Assembly: GCA_023253905.1 (NCBI GenBank)
Contig: JALREG010000386.1
Location: forward strand, 1-24,686
Reading direction: 5' to 3'
Origin: Burkholderiaceae bacterium
Lineage (GTDB): Bacteria > Pseudomonadota > Gammaproteobacteria > Burkholderiales > Burkholderiaceae
DNA: 24,686 nt
This document shows positions 1-8,373 of this stretch, one piece after another. The notes under the pieces are model-generated. The model saw only the letters and a program-made list of their open reading frames with translations, did no database searches and was not told the origin of the DNA. The position numbers and the translations under genes are program-made. The number at the start of each line of letters is the position of its first letter. Within the stretch, counting starts at the first letter, position 1.

Positions 1-1550
1 GACCCGATCGGCGTGATCGAGGCACGGAGGGGCGTCGCTTCAACCGTGATGCCTGACCCTGTGGGCGCTGCAACGGTGGTGGGCAGCACATCGACGCTCA
101 CCATGGAGACACCGGGTGCGATCACGCCGTCGGTGATCTGCGAAGCTTTAGTCGCGAATGCCGCACCGGAAAATCCAGAGGCGAGGGTCGCCATGGCGCC
201 CCCGCTTTGAATAGCCGCACTGAGCGCCTCTGAAGCTTCGACCTGCGCGACACGCTGCGCGCGTCCGATCACCGTGAGAGCTTCCTTATGGTCAGGCGCG
301 TTCACGGCCTCGGCCACGATGGCGTTGGCATTGGCCGCCAGGAATGCGGTGGTGGCAAGCGCCCCCTGCGCCTTGTCGCGCGCCGTGCCGCTGAGCCCTG
401 ATGCGCTCACTGCATCCGTCAGCACACTGCTGAGCGTATTCGCTGATGCCAGGTTGACCGACGCCCCGCCCCCCGACATGATTGCCTTGGCAAGCGATGC
501 CGCGACCAGCGCAGAGTTGTCAGCACCCGACCCAGCGCCTGCAAGCAGGCTCGCCCCCAGGTCCATCGCGTTGGAGATCTGAACCGCGGCCGCTTTCACC
601 TTGATGGCCTGATCCGACGCCGCACCGGTGCCAAGTGAGCTTTCGACCGGATCGAGCGTAAGCAGGTCCGCGCCAGCATCGAGGCCGAACGCCCGCTTGA
701 CGGTGTTGACCGCATCAGTCAAAGACTCACCCGAGGCAATCGCCGCCTGAATCACGGTCGTGATCGGGGAGATCACCGTACCCCGGGCAGGCGCGGCAAA
801 CGAATTCGTGACGGGTTTACCGGTTGACAGATCGGTGCCGCCCAGTGTGCGGACCGGCCCGCCCTGCGGGTCGAGCTGCAGCGTGATGCGCCCCTCGGCG
901 CTGGTCTCCTGCTCGCCGGCATCGAGCTTCCCGTTACCGTTTTTATCCCACCAACCGATGGGCTCACCCGCATCGATCTTGCCGTTGTTGTTGGTGTCCT
1001 GCCAAACCTTCGCACCGGCGACATAACCGTTAATGACTTCGATGCTGGCCGTGACCAGCGGCTTGGGCGCGGCCCCCGCAGAGGCGCCGCCCGCCAGCCC
1101 GCCACCCCCCGATCCGCTACCGGCGAGCCCCGCCGCGCCTAGCAGACCGAAGAGAGTCCCCAGCCCGGGGCTGAAGCCACCCGCGGCGGCAGGCGCCGAG
1201 GCCGACGTATCGGCCACCGCTCCACCCCCAGCCTGCGCCAGCTGCACCACGTCCGAGCCGCCGAACAACCCACGGCCGAATTCACCGAGCGATGTCTGGG
1301 CCACCGCAGCACCGCCACTGTCCGCGGCATATTCGATCGTGGCCGCATCAGCATGCGCCGCCGCCTCGCGTTCATCGGGTTGAGCCCTGACCGCCTCGTT
1401 GATCGCTCGAGCGGAAAGCACATCGCTTCGCGGGCCCTCAACCGGGTTCTCCGCCACCCGCTCAACCGATTCAACATCCAGCCGCGGGTCTGCCCGACGC
1501 GAGCCAGCACGTTTAGCCCGAAGACGATCGGTGTTGTGTTTAGCAGCCAT
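1..1550 (-). CDS. Large Ala/Gly-rich protein with two EF-hand-like calcium loops, probable secreted surface protein (partial, 3' end outside window)
   Basis: An open frame of 516 codons starts at ATG 1550 and leaves the window still open. A Shine-Dalgarno GAGGAGA lies about 10 bases upstream. The first 100 residues are charged and show no signal peptide. A Gly/Ala-rich hydrophobic stretch follows (about residues 125-160). Then come two textbook 12-residue calcium loops, DTNNNGKIDAGE (about 185-196) and DKNGNGKLDAGE (about 202-213), joined by PIGWW. The rest is Ala/Ser/Thr-rich with few aromatic or charged residues. A long protein without an N-terminal signal but with calcium loops resembles type I-secreted adhesins of the BapA/RTX kind; no RTX nonapeptides are visible in this part, so that is inference. 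A LacI-type operator at 1612-1625 sits in its leader, linking it to the glucan operon upstream. The gene is real with high confidence; the function is uncertain. Confidence 0.8.
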   Translation of the reverse strand, partial: MAAKHNTDRLRAKRAGSRRADPRLDVESVERVAENPVEGPRSDVLSARAINEAVRAQPDEREAAAHADAATIEYAADSGGAAVAQTSLGEFGRGLFGGSDVVQLAQAGGGAVADTSASAPAAAGGFSPGLGTLFGLLGAAGLAGSGSGGGGLAGGASAGAAPKPLVTASIEVINGYVAGAKVWQDTNNNGKIDAGEPIGWWDKNGNGKLDAGEQETSAEGRITLQLDPQGGPVRTLGGTDLSTGKPVTNSFAAPARGTVISPITTVIQAAIASGESLTDAVNTVKRAFGLDAGADLLTLDPVESSLGTGAASDQAIKVKAAAVQISNAMDLGASLLAGAGSGADNSALVAASLAKAIMSGGGASVNLASANTLSSVLTDAVSASGLSGTARDKAQGALATTAFLAANANAIVAEAVNAPDHKEALTVIGRAQRVAQVEASEALSAAIQSGGAMATLASGFSGAAFATKASQITDGVIAPGVSMVSVDVLPTTVAAPTGSGITVEATPLRASITPIG

Positions 1551-1611
1551 GATCAAGGGTCTCCTCAAAGGTCATCGGCCAGGCATCGCACCACGCGACC
1601 CCGACAATTTT

Positions 1612-1625
1612 TGAAAGCGATTTCA
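1612..1625. promoter_or_regulatory. LacI-family operator before the calcium-loop protein gene
   Basis: TGAAAGCGATTTCA differs by one base from the perfect palindrome TGAAAGCGCTTTCA found at the porin promoter. It lies in the 108-base gap between the ATPase gene (stop at 1659) and the start codon at 1550, about 60 bases before that start. I see no convincing -35/-10 pair around it, so the exact promoter is unknown. The likely binder is the LacI-type repressor encoded at 7336-8373. Confidence 0.7.
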
Positions 1626-1658
1626 AGACAGGATGAAAAAGACAGCGGCGGGCGAGCA

Positions 1659-2747
1659 TCACAGCCTCTCTCCCCGTTGGTCAAACAAGTGGCAGTTCGC
1701 AGCACTCGCGGTGATCCGAAGCGATTCACCCCGGGCAGGCACCGCGCCGGAGGCGGGCCGTCGCACCGCAACCGGCGCCGCTTCGCCCTCGATGCTGCAA
1801 AACAGAATCACGCTGTCGCCCAGGTGTTCAATCCAGCTCACCGTGCAGGCGATGCCGTCCTCGGCCGCATGCGGATCGATGAGTTCCCACGCTTCGGGTC
1901 GAACCCCGATCGCGGCCACCCCCTCGGGGAGCGGCAGCGACGCGAGCGCGGGCAGCATCCGCCCGGACACGGTGTGCGCACCGATCTGCCAGGTTCTATC
2001 AGCCGCTCGCCAGGACACGCGCAGCTGATTCATGGGCGGCGAGCCCAGGAATGCACCGACGTACTGGTTACGCGGGTGATTGAAGAGTTCGAGGGGCGTG
2101 CCCTGCTGCTCGAGTGAACCCTTGCGAAGCAGCGCAATTCGGGTACCCAGGGTCATGGCCTCGGTCTGGTCATGGGTGACGTAAAGAATGGTTGCGCCGA
2201 TCTGCTCGTGCAGTCGCAGCAGTTCATGCCGCATTTCGCCGCGCAAGGCAGCATCGAGATTCGACAAGGGCTCGTCAAACAGGAAAACCCGCGGTTTGCG
2301 AACGATTGCACGACCGATGGCGACCCGCTGGCGCTCACCTCCCGACAAGGCGCGTGGCAGTCGATCAAGCAGATGACCGATGCGAAGGATCTCGGCGGCA
2401 CGACCCACCGCCTCCCGGATGACCGCCTTGGATTCTCCCGCCACCTTGAGCGCAAAACCCATGTTTTGCGCCACCGTCATGTGGGGATAGAGCGAGTAAT
2501 TCTGAAAAACCATCGCCACCCGGCGCTCCGCGGGAGGAAGCTGATCGGCCCGCTCGTCGCCAATCCAGATCTCGCCGGAATCCAGGCGCTCGAGCCCGGC
2601 GATGAGTCGCAGCAGCGTGGACTTGCCGCAACCCGAAGCGCCCACCAGCACCATGAATTCGCCGTGCGCGATATCGAGATCAATACCGCGGACGATCGGT
2701 TCAGCGCCGAAAGACTTCCGAACCTGAACCATGCGCACTGAACTCAC
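1659..2747 (-). CDS. ABC sugar importer ATP-binding protein, MalK/UgpC family
   Basis: This is the ATPase that powers the sugar importer encoded just upstream. With a GTG start at 2747 it has 362 residues, the usual MalK/UgpC length. The GTG overlaps the stop of the beta-glucosidase gene as GTGA, pointing to translational coupling. An ATG six codons in (2732) is the alternative; the open frame extends back to 2801 but that part lies inside the previous gene. Visible motifs are Walker A GASGCGKST (about 36-44), Q-loop FQNYSLYPH (Q82), signature LSGGE (134-138), Walker B FLFDEP (155-160) and the H-loop THD (H192). The C-terminal 120 residues form the TOBE/MalK regulatory domain, including GVRPEAW. 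Such ATPases can serve several importers, but its place as the last operon gene argues for the glucan-oligosaccharide importer. Confidence 0.93.
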   Translation of the reverse strand: MSSVRMVQVRKSFGAEPIVRGIDLDIAHGEFMVLVGASGCGKSTLLRLIAGLERLDSGEIWIGDERADQLPPAERRVAMVFQNYSLYPHMTVAQNMGFALKVAGESKAVIREAVGRAAEILRIGHLLDRLPRALSGGERQRVAIGRAIVRKPRVFLFDEPLSNLDAALRGEMRHELLRLHEQIGATILYVTHDQTEAMTLGTRIALLRKGSLEQQGTPLELFNHPRNQYVGAFLGSPPMNQLRVSWRAADRTWQIGAHTVSGRMLPALASLPLPEGVAAIGVRPEAWELIDPHAAEDGIACTVSWIEHLGDSVILFCSIEGEAAPVAVRRPASGAVPARGESLRITASAANCHLFDQRGERL

Positions 2748-4099
2748 GATACCCTCTGAGCGCGCAGCGCTTTCCACTGACGCAGGAGCTCGCCCACCCA
2801 ATGCGCGCTTCGCTTGGGCGTGCGCTCAAGCGTCGCGTAGTCGACATGCACGATGCCGAAACGCTTGCGATAACCCGACGCCCACTCGAAGTTATCCATC
2901 AGGCTCCAGACAAAGTAGCCTGCAATATTCACACCCTGGCGGGCGGCCTGGTCAACCGCTGCGAGATGCGTCGCCAGATACTCGATCCGGGGGTGATCGT
3001 CCACCGCACCGCCGACCAGCTGATCGGCAAACGCGGCCCCGTTTTCGGTGACCAGGAGGCGCGGATGGCTCCAGTCACGATCCAGGCGCACCAGCAGTTC
3101 GGTGAGACCGTCCGGATAAATCTCCCACCCCATATCAGTGACGGCGGCGCCCGTCTTCTCGGCTGACCAGGGCTCGCCTGTGCTCGCAAAACTGCGCGTG
3201 TAGTAGTTGACCCCCACGAAGTCGACCGACTGGGAAATGAGCGCGTGATCTCCGGGAAGCTGCTGCGGCGCATCAGCGCCCAGGTGTGCGAGTACGTCCG
3301 CGGGGTAGTGTCCGTGGTGAATCGCATCCATGTACCAGCGGTTGATCAGGCCATCATCGATCACAGCCTTGGCCCGATCCGCATCACTGTCAGTGAGCGG
3401 ATGGATGGGAGACATGTTCAGAACGATGCCCGCCTCGGCCCGGCTGCTTGCACGGATCGCCTGCAACGCAAGACCGTGCCCCACCAGCAGGTGGTGACTT
3501 GCCTGCATCGCAATGGCACGCGAGCGCAGCCCCGGCGCGAAGATTCCCTGCTCGTGGCCCAGGATCGCCACCACCCAGGGCTCATTCAACGTGGCAAACG
3601 AGACAACGCGATCCCCCAGATGACGCGCCACCCGGTCCGCATAATCGCCAAACCGCAAAGCTGTCTCGCGCCCCGCCCATCCACCGTGTCGCAACTGCAG
3701 CGCCTGAGGCAAATCCCAGTGATAAAGCGTCGCATAGGGGCGAATCCCACGAGCAAGCAGCCCGTCAATCAGCCGGTCATAGAAACCGAGTCCCCCGCTT
3801 GATGGCGCGCCGCTACCCTCGGGCTGGATACGCGGCCAGGCAATTGAGAAGCGATAGGCTTCGACCCCGAGCGAGGCGATGAGATCGAGATCGGACTCCA
3901 GGCGGTCAACGTGATCACAGGCAGTAAGGCCATCGGAACCGTCAGCGATCGCGCCAGGGCGCCGGCAGAAGGCATCCCAGATTGATTCCCCGCGACGGTC
4001 GGCCGCCCCCTCGATCTGGAATGCGCTGGTTGCAACCCCCCAGACAAAGTTGCCTGGCAGATGTCCGAGGTCCGGAATAATCAGCTGATCACGATCCAC
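2744..4099 (-). CDS. GH1 family beta-glucosidase, cytoplasmic
   Basis: It hydrolyses beta-linked glucose oligosaccharides to glucose after import. The 451-residue protein is full length for GH1 and has no signal peptide. The acid/base Glu lies in TLNEPW (about E173) and the nucleophile Glu in VTENGAAF (about E352). Other GH1 marks are FVWGVATSAFQIEGA near the N terminus, the YHWDLPQAL stretch, and the C-terminal WSLMDNFEWASGYRKRFG. I chose GTG 4099 because AGGAG lies 5 bases upstream and the protein then begins just before the conserved barrel. The longer frame to 4171 would overlap the permease gene by an unlikely Arg-rich extension. It lies 37 bases after the permease stop. Standing with a GH81 glucanase, its likely substrates are laminari-oligosaccharides, though cello-oligosaccharides cannot be excluded. 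Confidence 0.94.
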   Translation of the reverse strand: MDRDQLIIPDLGHLPGNFVWGVATSAFQIEGAADRRGESIWDAFCRRPGAIADGSDGLTACDHVDRLESDLDLIASLGVEAYRFSIAWPRIQPEGSGAPSSGGLGFYDRLIDGLLARGIRPYATLYHWDLPQALQLRHGGWAGRETALRFGDYADRVARHLGDRVVSFATLNEPWVVAILGHEQGIFAPGLRSRAIAMQASHHLLVGHGLALQAIRASSRAEAGIVLNMSPIHPLTDSDADRAKAVIDDGLINRWYMDAIHHGHYPADVLAHLGADAPQQLPGDHALISQSVDFVGVNYYTRSFASTGEPWSAEKTGAAVTDMGWEIYPDGLTELLVRLDRDWSHPRLLVTENGAAFADQLVGGAVDDHPRIEYLATHLAAVDQAARQGVNIAGYFVWSLMDNFEWASGYRKRFGIVHVDYATLERTPKRSAHWVGELLRQWKALRAQRVS

Positions 4100-4136
4100 A
4101 TTGACTCCTGTTTCCTGATGGCCCGCGCCTCTGCGC

Positions 4137-5018
4137 CTAACCACGCACCGCACCCGCCGTAAGACCGGCAACCAGCTGCCGCGAAAACAACGCGAACAGC
4201 ACCAGTAGTGGCAGCACCGCGATCGATGCGCCCGCCATCAGCACACCCCAATCGGTATCGACCGGGCTTTGTATTGCACGAAGCGCAAGCGGCAGCGTGT
4301 AGCGATCGGGCGATCGAAGTACCACCAGCGCTCCCATGAAGTTGTTCCAGGACGCAACGAAACTCACCAGCCCCAGCGTGCCCAGCGCGGGTCCCAGCAG
4401 CGGCAGCACGATCGAAAAGAAAATTCGCCATTCGCTACAGCCATCCAGACGGGCCGCTTCGACCAGCTGCATGGGCACGCTTGCAGTAATGAACTGGCGC
4501 ATGAGAAAGATGCCAAACGCACTCGCGGCACCGGGCAGGTAGAGCGCGCGCGGCTCGTCAATCCAGCCCAGCGCGTCGATCACCAGAAAGCCCGAGATCA
4601 TGCCGAGAAAGGGCGGCACCAACATCACGCCAATCACCAGGCCGAACAGCCAACGCTTGCCGGCAAACTCGAACATTGCAAACGCATAGCCACCCATCGA
4701 GCAGAAGAGGAGCGTCAGGAGACTGCTGATCACCGCCACATAGAGGCTCCAGCCCAGACTGCTCCAGAACGGGATGCGGCGGGTCAGGCCGTCGAGATTG
4801 GCAAGGAATGCATCACCGAAAAAAAGCGGCGGCGGCAGTTGGAGAATCTCGGCGCGCGGATGCGTGGCAAAGACAAACATCAGATAAAAGGGCGCGAGCA
4901 TCAGCAGCGCGCCCACGCCCACCAGCGCCCAGGCGGCGCCCTGCCCCAATCGACCCGCGGTCGACACCCGCTCGATCGCCTGGTTCATACCGTGGCCCTC
5001 GGTCGAGGATTCGCTCAT
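4137..5018 (-). CDS. ABC sugar importer permease, MalG-type
   Basis: One of the two membrane subunits of the sugar importer. It has 293 residues and about six hydrophobic helices, starting with WALVGVGALLMLAPFYLMF. The cytoplasmic EAA loop, where the ATPase docks, is EAARLDGCSEWRIF (about 187-200). The ATG at 5018 overlaps the preceding permease stop as ATGA. A second Met ten codons in could also serve. The family is MalG/UgpE (BPD transporter, carbohydrate uptake CUT1). It pairs with the 5015-5998 permease and the 5995-7326 binding protein. Confidence 0.93.
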   Translation of the reverse strand: MSESSTEGHGMNQAIERVSTAGRLGQGAAWALVGVGALLMLAPFYLMFVFATHPRAEILQLPPPLFFGDAFLANLDGLTRRIPFWSSLGWSLYVAVISSLLTLLFCSMGGYAFAMFEFAGKRWLFGLVIGVMLVPPFLGMISGFLVIDALGWIDEPRALYLPGAASAFGIFLMRQFITASVPMQLVEAARLDGCSEWRIFFSIVLPLLGPALGTLGLVSFVASWNNFMGALVVLRSPDRYTLPLALRAIQSPVDTDWGVLMAGASIAVLPLLVLFALFSRQLVAGLTAGAVRG

Positions 5019-5998
5019 CGGTCCCCCCGGTTACCAAGCCAGCGCGTGACGAGCGCAGAAAGGATCGCCATCAACAGCACCAGGATCCAGGACATCGCAC
5101 TCGCCGCGCCAAAATCGCTGAACTCAAAGGCCGAGCGGTAGAGATAGATGGCGGTGGTCATCACCGCCTGATCGGGTCCCCCACGCCCCCCCGACAACAC
5201 GAAGGGCTCTTCGAACAGCTGCATGCCGCCAATAATGGACAGCGTGACCGCAAAGAACGCCACGGGCCTGAGCATCGGCAGGGTGACATGCCAGAACCGC
5301 TGCCAGGCGCTTGCGCCGTCCAGACGGGCGGCCTCGTAGAGTTCACGCGGAATGCCCTGAAGCGCCGCGAGGTAAAGGAGCGTGTTGAATCCCACGAAGC
5401 GCCAGAACACCACCATCGACACCGCGGGCCGGATCCGGTCGGGATCACTCAGCCAGTCAATCGGCCCAGCCGGCATCAGCGCGCCCACAACGGGGAGCCG
5501 GGCGATCGACTCAAGCATCAGGTTGACCATACCGAAGTCGCGCGACAGCAACGCCGTGAACATGATCGCGATCGCGACCGTTGAGGTGACATAGGGCAGG
5601 AAATACAACGCGGCCAGCCAGTCACGCGTGCGCCGCAGCCGCGAATCAATAAAACACGCAAGCGGAATCGCGACCAGATGCTGGGGCACACCCGACGCAA
5701 GAGCGAGCCAGGCGGTGCTGATCAGCGACTGATGAAACCACTCATCGGCGAGCACAAAGAGGTAGTTGTCAAGCCCGACAAACCGAGCACTCCCAAGCCC
5801 ACGCACCGGATCCCAGTCATGGAGCGACATGTAAAAGGAAAACGCGATCGGGTACACACCGAAGACTGCAAAGAGCAGCAGAAAGGGCGCGAGAAAGAGC
5901 CATGGTGCAACAACCGGATCACGGCCGCGCAGGCGGTCGATCAGCGAGACGCGCGCACGCTCGACCCGGGGCTGGGCCACCTCGACCTGGGCGCTCAT
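5015..5998 (-). CDS. ABC sugar importer permease, MalF/UgpA-type
   Basis: The second membrane subunit of the importer, 327 residues, with about six membrane helices. The first is WLFLAPFLLLFAVFGVYPIA near residues 33-52, and the typical MalF-type phrase SLHDWDP follows. The EAA loop is EAARLDGASAWQRFW (about 222-236). The ATG at 5998 overlaps the binding-protein stop as ATGA, and the gene's own stop overlaps the next permease start, so the transporter genes are translationally coupled. Substrate specificity is not readable from the permease; context suggests beta-glucan oligosaccharides. Confidence 0.93.
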   Translation of the reverse strand: MSAQVEVAQPRVERARVSLIDRLRGRDPVVAPWLFLAPFLLLFAVFGVYPIAFSFYMSLHDWDPVRGLGSARFVGLDNYLFVLADEWFHQSLISTAWLALASGVPQHLVAIPLACFIDSRLRRTRDWLAALYFLPYVTSTVAIAIMFTALLSRDFGMVNLMLESIARLPVVGALMPAGPIDWLSDPDRIRPAVSMVVFWRFVGFNTLLYLAALQGIPRELYEAARLDGASAWQRFWHVTLPMLRPVAFFAVTLSIIGGMQLFEEPFVLSGGRGGPDQAVMTTAIYLYRSAFEFSDFGAASAMSWILVLLMAILSALVTRWLGNRGDR

Positions 5999-7326
5999 CC
6001 GCGCACCCGTTGCGCGCGGCGCTCAAGCACCCGTGCGGCGTCTTCGATCGCCCGCTCGGGGTCCTTGCCCCGCATCAGCACGCGATCGAGTTCGGCGTTG
6101 ACGATTTCTTCGGCCAGCGGATCCAGGCGATGCACCCCCACAGGAGGAATCGCGAGCGCAATCTCGCGCCAGAGCCGTCGTGCGCGCTGGCCACCGAAAA
6201 ATGGCATCGCTTCCTCGAAGAACGGATCCTGATGTGCCGTCTGCAGCGCCGGGAACGCATCATGGCGGCGGAAGGCTTCGAGCTGTAGCGCCGGATCTCC
6301 CGCGAGAAGCCGTAGCATGGCCCAGGCCTGCTCGCGTCTGGGGGAATGCGCGGCAATCGCATAAAAACTTCCGCCCCAGGAGGCGCGCGCCCCTCCTGGC
6401 AGTTCACCAGTGCGCCAGCGGCCGGCGGTGGCGGGCGCCAACCAGTTGGCCAGATGACCTCCAAACCACGCGCCCATCAGGAGCGTCGCGATACGACCCC
6501 GCCGCAGGCCCTCAGCCCAATCGTTACTCCATGCGCTCACCCGCGCATCGAGGTCATGGCGCCGCACCTCGCGCGCCAGCCGGAAGGCCAGCCGGAAGCG
6601 CTCTGAATCAAGCCGCGACCGGCCCTTCGCATCGAAATACAACCCGTCACCTGGCTCGATTGCAGCGCGAATGATGGCGTCCTTCAGATCTCTTGCATGC
6701 GGCAGCAGGTAGGGACCATTTGCCGCACGCAGCAGCCGCCCCGCCTCGACGAACCCTTCCCATGAGGACAGGATGCTCTGCTCGGTAATGCGGGCCCGTT
6801 CGAGAAGATCCGCGCGGATGAAGCTCACGCCTGGCCCGATGTCGACCGGTAGCGCGTAGAGACCGCCAGCGAGCCGGCATTGCGCAATGGCATACGGCAC
6901 GACGCCTGCGCTCAACTCGGCAAGGCCGGGTAACGTTGATAGATCAGCAAGTGCGCCGCTTGCCGCAAACCGGGCGAGGAATCCGAACTCGACCGCCATC
7001 AAATCGGGCAACCCTTTGCGGGCGGCCATCGCCGCCGTGAGCGCCGAATGATGATCTCCGAACTCACGCGCGACCAGCCGAATGTCGAAGCCCGGCGCGA
7101 TGGACTGCCAACGCGGGCGGGTGTCGCGAAGAATCTGATCAAGCGCCGGATAGGCAGCAATATCAAGCGGAGCCGCCGTCGGCTGGGCGCGCCCGTGTGC
7201 AGCCGCGGTCATCATGGCTGCCGATCCGCCCAAACTCCCCAGCGCACGGCGCCGGCCATGCGAGAGGCCTCCTTTATGAAAGCGCTTGCACGAGAGGCTG
7301 GATGGGGGCGCAAAGTCACTTCGCAT
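5995..7326 (-). CDS. ABC sugar-binding protein, CUT1 type (start codon uncertain)
   Basis: A periplasmic family 1 extracellular solute-binding protein of about 415-443 residues that would deliver oligosaccharide to the MalF/MalG pair. Typical stretches are GLPDLMAVEFGFLARFAASGAL, WEGFVEAGRLL and GGSFYAIAAHSPRREQAWAMLRLLAG. The signal region is RRRALGSLGGSAAMM followed by AHGRAQP, resembling a twin-arginine leader. The only clear in-frame ATG before it is 7326, 9 bases after the lacI stop, with a modest GAGG upstream. That start would put the LacI operator (7277-7290) and a very strong AAAGGAGG site inside the coding region. An ATG at 7259 is spaced perfectly from that site but lies in another frame that stops at 7212. 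A one-base indel is suspected near 7253-7257. The function is secure; the N terminus is not. Confidence 0.88.
   Translation of the reverse strand: MRSDFAPPSSLSCKRFHKGGLSHGRRRALGSLGGSAAMMTAAAHGRAQPTAAPLDIAAYPALDQILRDTRPRWQSIAPGFDIRLVAREFGDHHSALTAAMAARKGLPDLMAVEFGFLARFAASGALADLSTLPGLAELSAGVVPYAIAQCRLAGGLYALPVDIGPGVSFIRADLLERARITEQSILSSWEGFVEAGRLLRAANGPYLLPHARDLKDAIIRAAIEPGDGLYFDAKGRSRLDSERFRLAFRLAREVRRHDLDARVSAWSNDWAEGLRRGRIATLLMGAWFGGHLANWLAPATAGRWRTGELPGGARASWGGSFYAIAAHSPRREQAWAMLRLLAGDPALQLEAFRRHDAFPALQTAHQDPFFEEAMPFFGGQRARRLWREIALAIPPVGVHRLDPLAEEIVNAELDRVLMRGKDPERAIEDAARVLERRAQRVRG
7268..7275 (-). promoter_or_regulatory. Strong ribosome-binding site AAAGGAGG before the sugar-binding protein
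   Basis: On the minus strand AAAGGAGG is followed after 8 bases by ATG at 7259, ideal spacing. That ATG opens the wrong frame, with a stop about 15 codons on. One extra base just after GGCC would give MARRRALGSLGG and join the binding-protein frame with an ordinary signal peptide. This site is the main reason to doubt the 7326 start. Confidence 0.6.
7277..7290. promoter_or_regulatory. LacI-family operator between lacI and the sugar-binding protein gene
   Basis: TGAAAGCGCTTGCA on the plus strand matches the 14-base consensus TGAAAGCGCTTTCA at 13 positions. It lies just upstream of the strong AAAGGAGG site, 46 bases after the lacI stop. It could control an internal promoter for the transporter genes or act as a roadblock. 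I do not see a good -35/-10 pair in front of it. Confidence 0.65.
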
Positions 7327-7335
7327 CGAACGACC

Positions 7336-8373
7336 TCAGGCGGCCCGAGTGGAGCGCGATGCGCGTGCGCCGGCGAGCGTGATCTTGCGGGTGGACTCGC
7401 GCACCACCAGCGACACCGACGGCGCACGCACTGCCGGGTCACGCTTGTCAATCATCATGAGCAGCGCCTGGGCAGACAGGTCACCCATCTGATCGACCGG
7501 TTGCCGAACCGTGGTGAGCGGGGGCAGAAAATAGGCCGCAGTAGACAGATCGTCAAAGCCCACCACCGAGATGTCATCGGGCACCCGCAGTCCGCGGTGA
7601 TGAAGCGCAAGCTGCAGACCAAACGCCGTCTGGTCGTTGGCACAGAACACCGCAGTAAAAGGCTCGCCCATCGCCAGCAGCCGTTCCCCGGCGAGCCGCC
7701 CGCCCTCTTCACGAAAATCGCCCGGGGTGACGAGCGCGGGCAGATAGGTGATGCCGGCGTGGTCGAGCGCGCTGCGATAGCCCTTCAGGCGGGCTTGGGC
7801 GTCGGGATGGTCGCGCGGCCCCGCGATGAACGCGATCCGCCGGTGCCCGAGATCGATCAGGTGCTCGGTCGCAAGCCGCGCGCCCGCTTCGTCATCCACC
7901 GACAGACTGAAGACGCCCGGCGCATCGAGCGTACGACCGGTGACCACTACGGGTAACTGCTGAGCGAACTCCGCGATGCGTACGGCGCCCAGCCGACCCG
8001 CAAACAGAATCAAACCGTCCACGCGGCGCTGAATCAGTTCGCGAATGCAACGTTCCTCGTCATCGGAGTTCCAGTGGCCGCTCATGAAGATCGGCGTGTA
8101 GCCGCTTGCCTGCAGCGTTCGCTCAATGCCATGCATGCCTTCGCCGTAGAACGGGCTGTCGATTGCCTGCGTGACCACGCCGATCGCATTGGAGCGACCG
8201 GTGGCGAGCCCGCGCGCGAAGGCGTTGGGCTGAAAGCCCATCTCGCGGATGGCCAGCTCAACCGCGCGCTGTTTGGTGGCCGCCACCCTCGCCGTGCCGT
8301 TCAATACCCTGGACACGGTGCTCTCGGACACACCGGCCTTGCGCGCCACATCGGAGATGGTGCTTCGGTTCAT
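7336..8373 (-). CDS. LacI-family transcriptional repressor
   Basis: A 345-residue regulator. The N-terminal helix-turn-helix is ISDVARKAGVSESTVSRVLNG (residues 6-26), followed by the hinge region ending near RGLATGRSNAIGVV. The rest is a periplasmic-binding-protein-like sugar-sensing domain, with VDGLILFAG, GHRRIAFIAGP, FCANDQTAFGLQLAL and ISVVGFDD as family landmarks. Its ATG overlaps the ROK kinase stop as ATGA, so it is made from the operon it probably controls. Matching 14-base palindromes at 1612, 7277, 11311 and 13228 are its likely binding sites, which implies negative autoregulation. The inducer is inferred to be glucose or a small beta-glucan oligosaccharide; this is not shown by sequence. 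Confidence 0.94.
   Translation of the reverse strand: MNRSTISDVARKAGVSESTVSRVLNGTARVAATKQRAVELAIREMGFQPNAFARGLATGRSNAIGVVTQAIDSPFYGEGMHGIERTLQASGYTPIFMSGHWNSDDEERCIRELIQRRVDGLILFAGRLGAVRIAEFAQQLPVVVTGRTLDAPGVFSLSVDDEAGARLATEHLIDLGHRRIAFIAGPRDHPDAQARLKGYRSALDHAGITYLPALVTPGDFREEGGRLAGERLLAMGEPFTAVFCANDQTAFGLQLALHHRGLRVPDDISVVGFDDLSTAAYFLPPLTTVRQPVDQMGDLSAQALLMMIDKRDPAVRAPSVSLVVRESTRKITLAGARASRSTRAA

Noticed and set aside
1717..1728. CGAAGCGATTCA resembling the LacI operator
   Set aside because: It lacks the central base spacing and an outer base of the motif and lies within the ATPase coding region.
1353..2117. A 254-codon plus-strand frame over the operator and ATPase gene
   Set aside because: It is antisense to the ATPase motifs and the calcium-loop protein, with no domain signature.
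4269..5584. Long plus-strand open frames of 258-290 codons opposite the permease genes
   Set aside because: They lie antisense to genes with clear family motifs, have Arg/His/Gln-rich composition typical of antisense frames in high-GC DNA, and show no recognisable domain.
7048..7956. A 302-codon plus-strand frame across the binding-protein and lacI genes
   Set aside because: It is antisense to two well-supported genes and is very rich in Arg; no motif or ribosome-binding site supports it.
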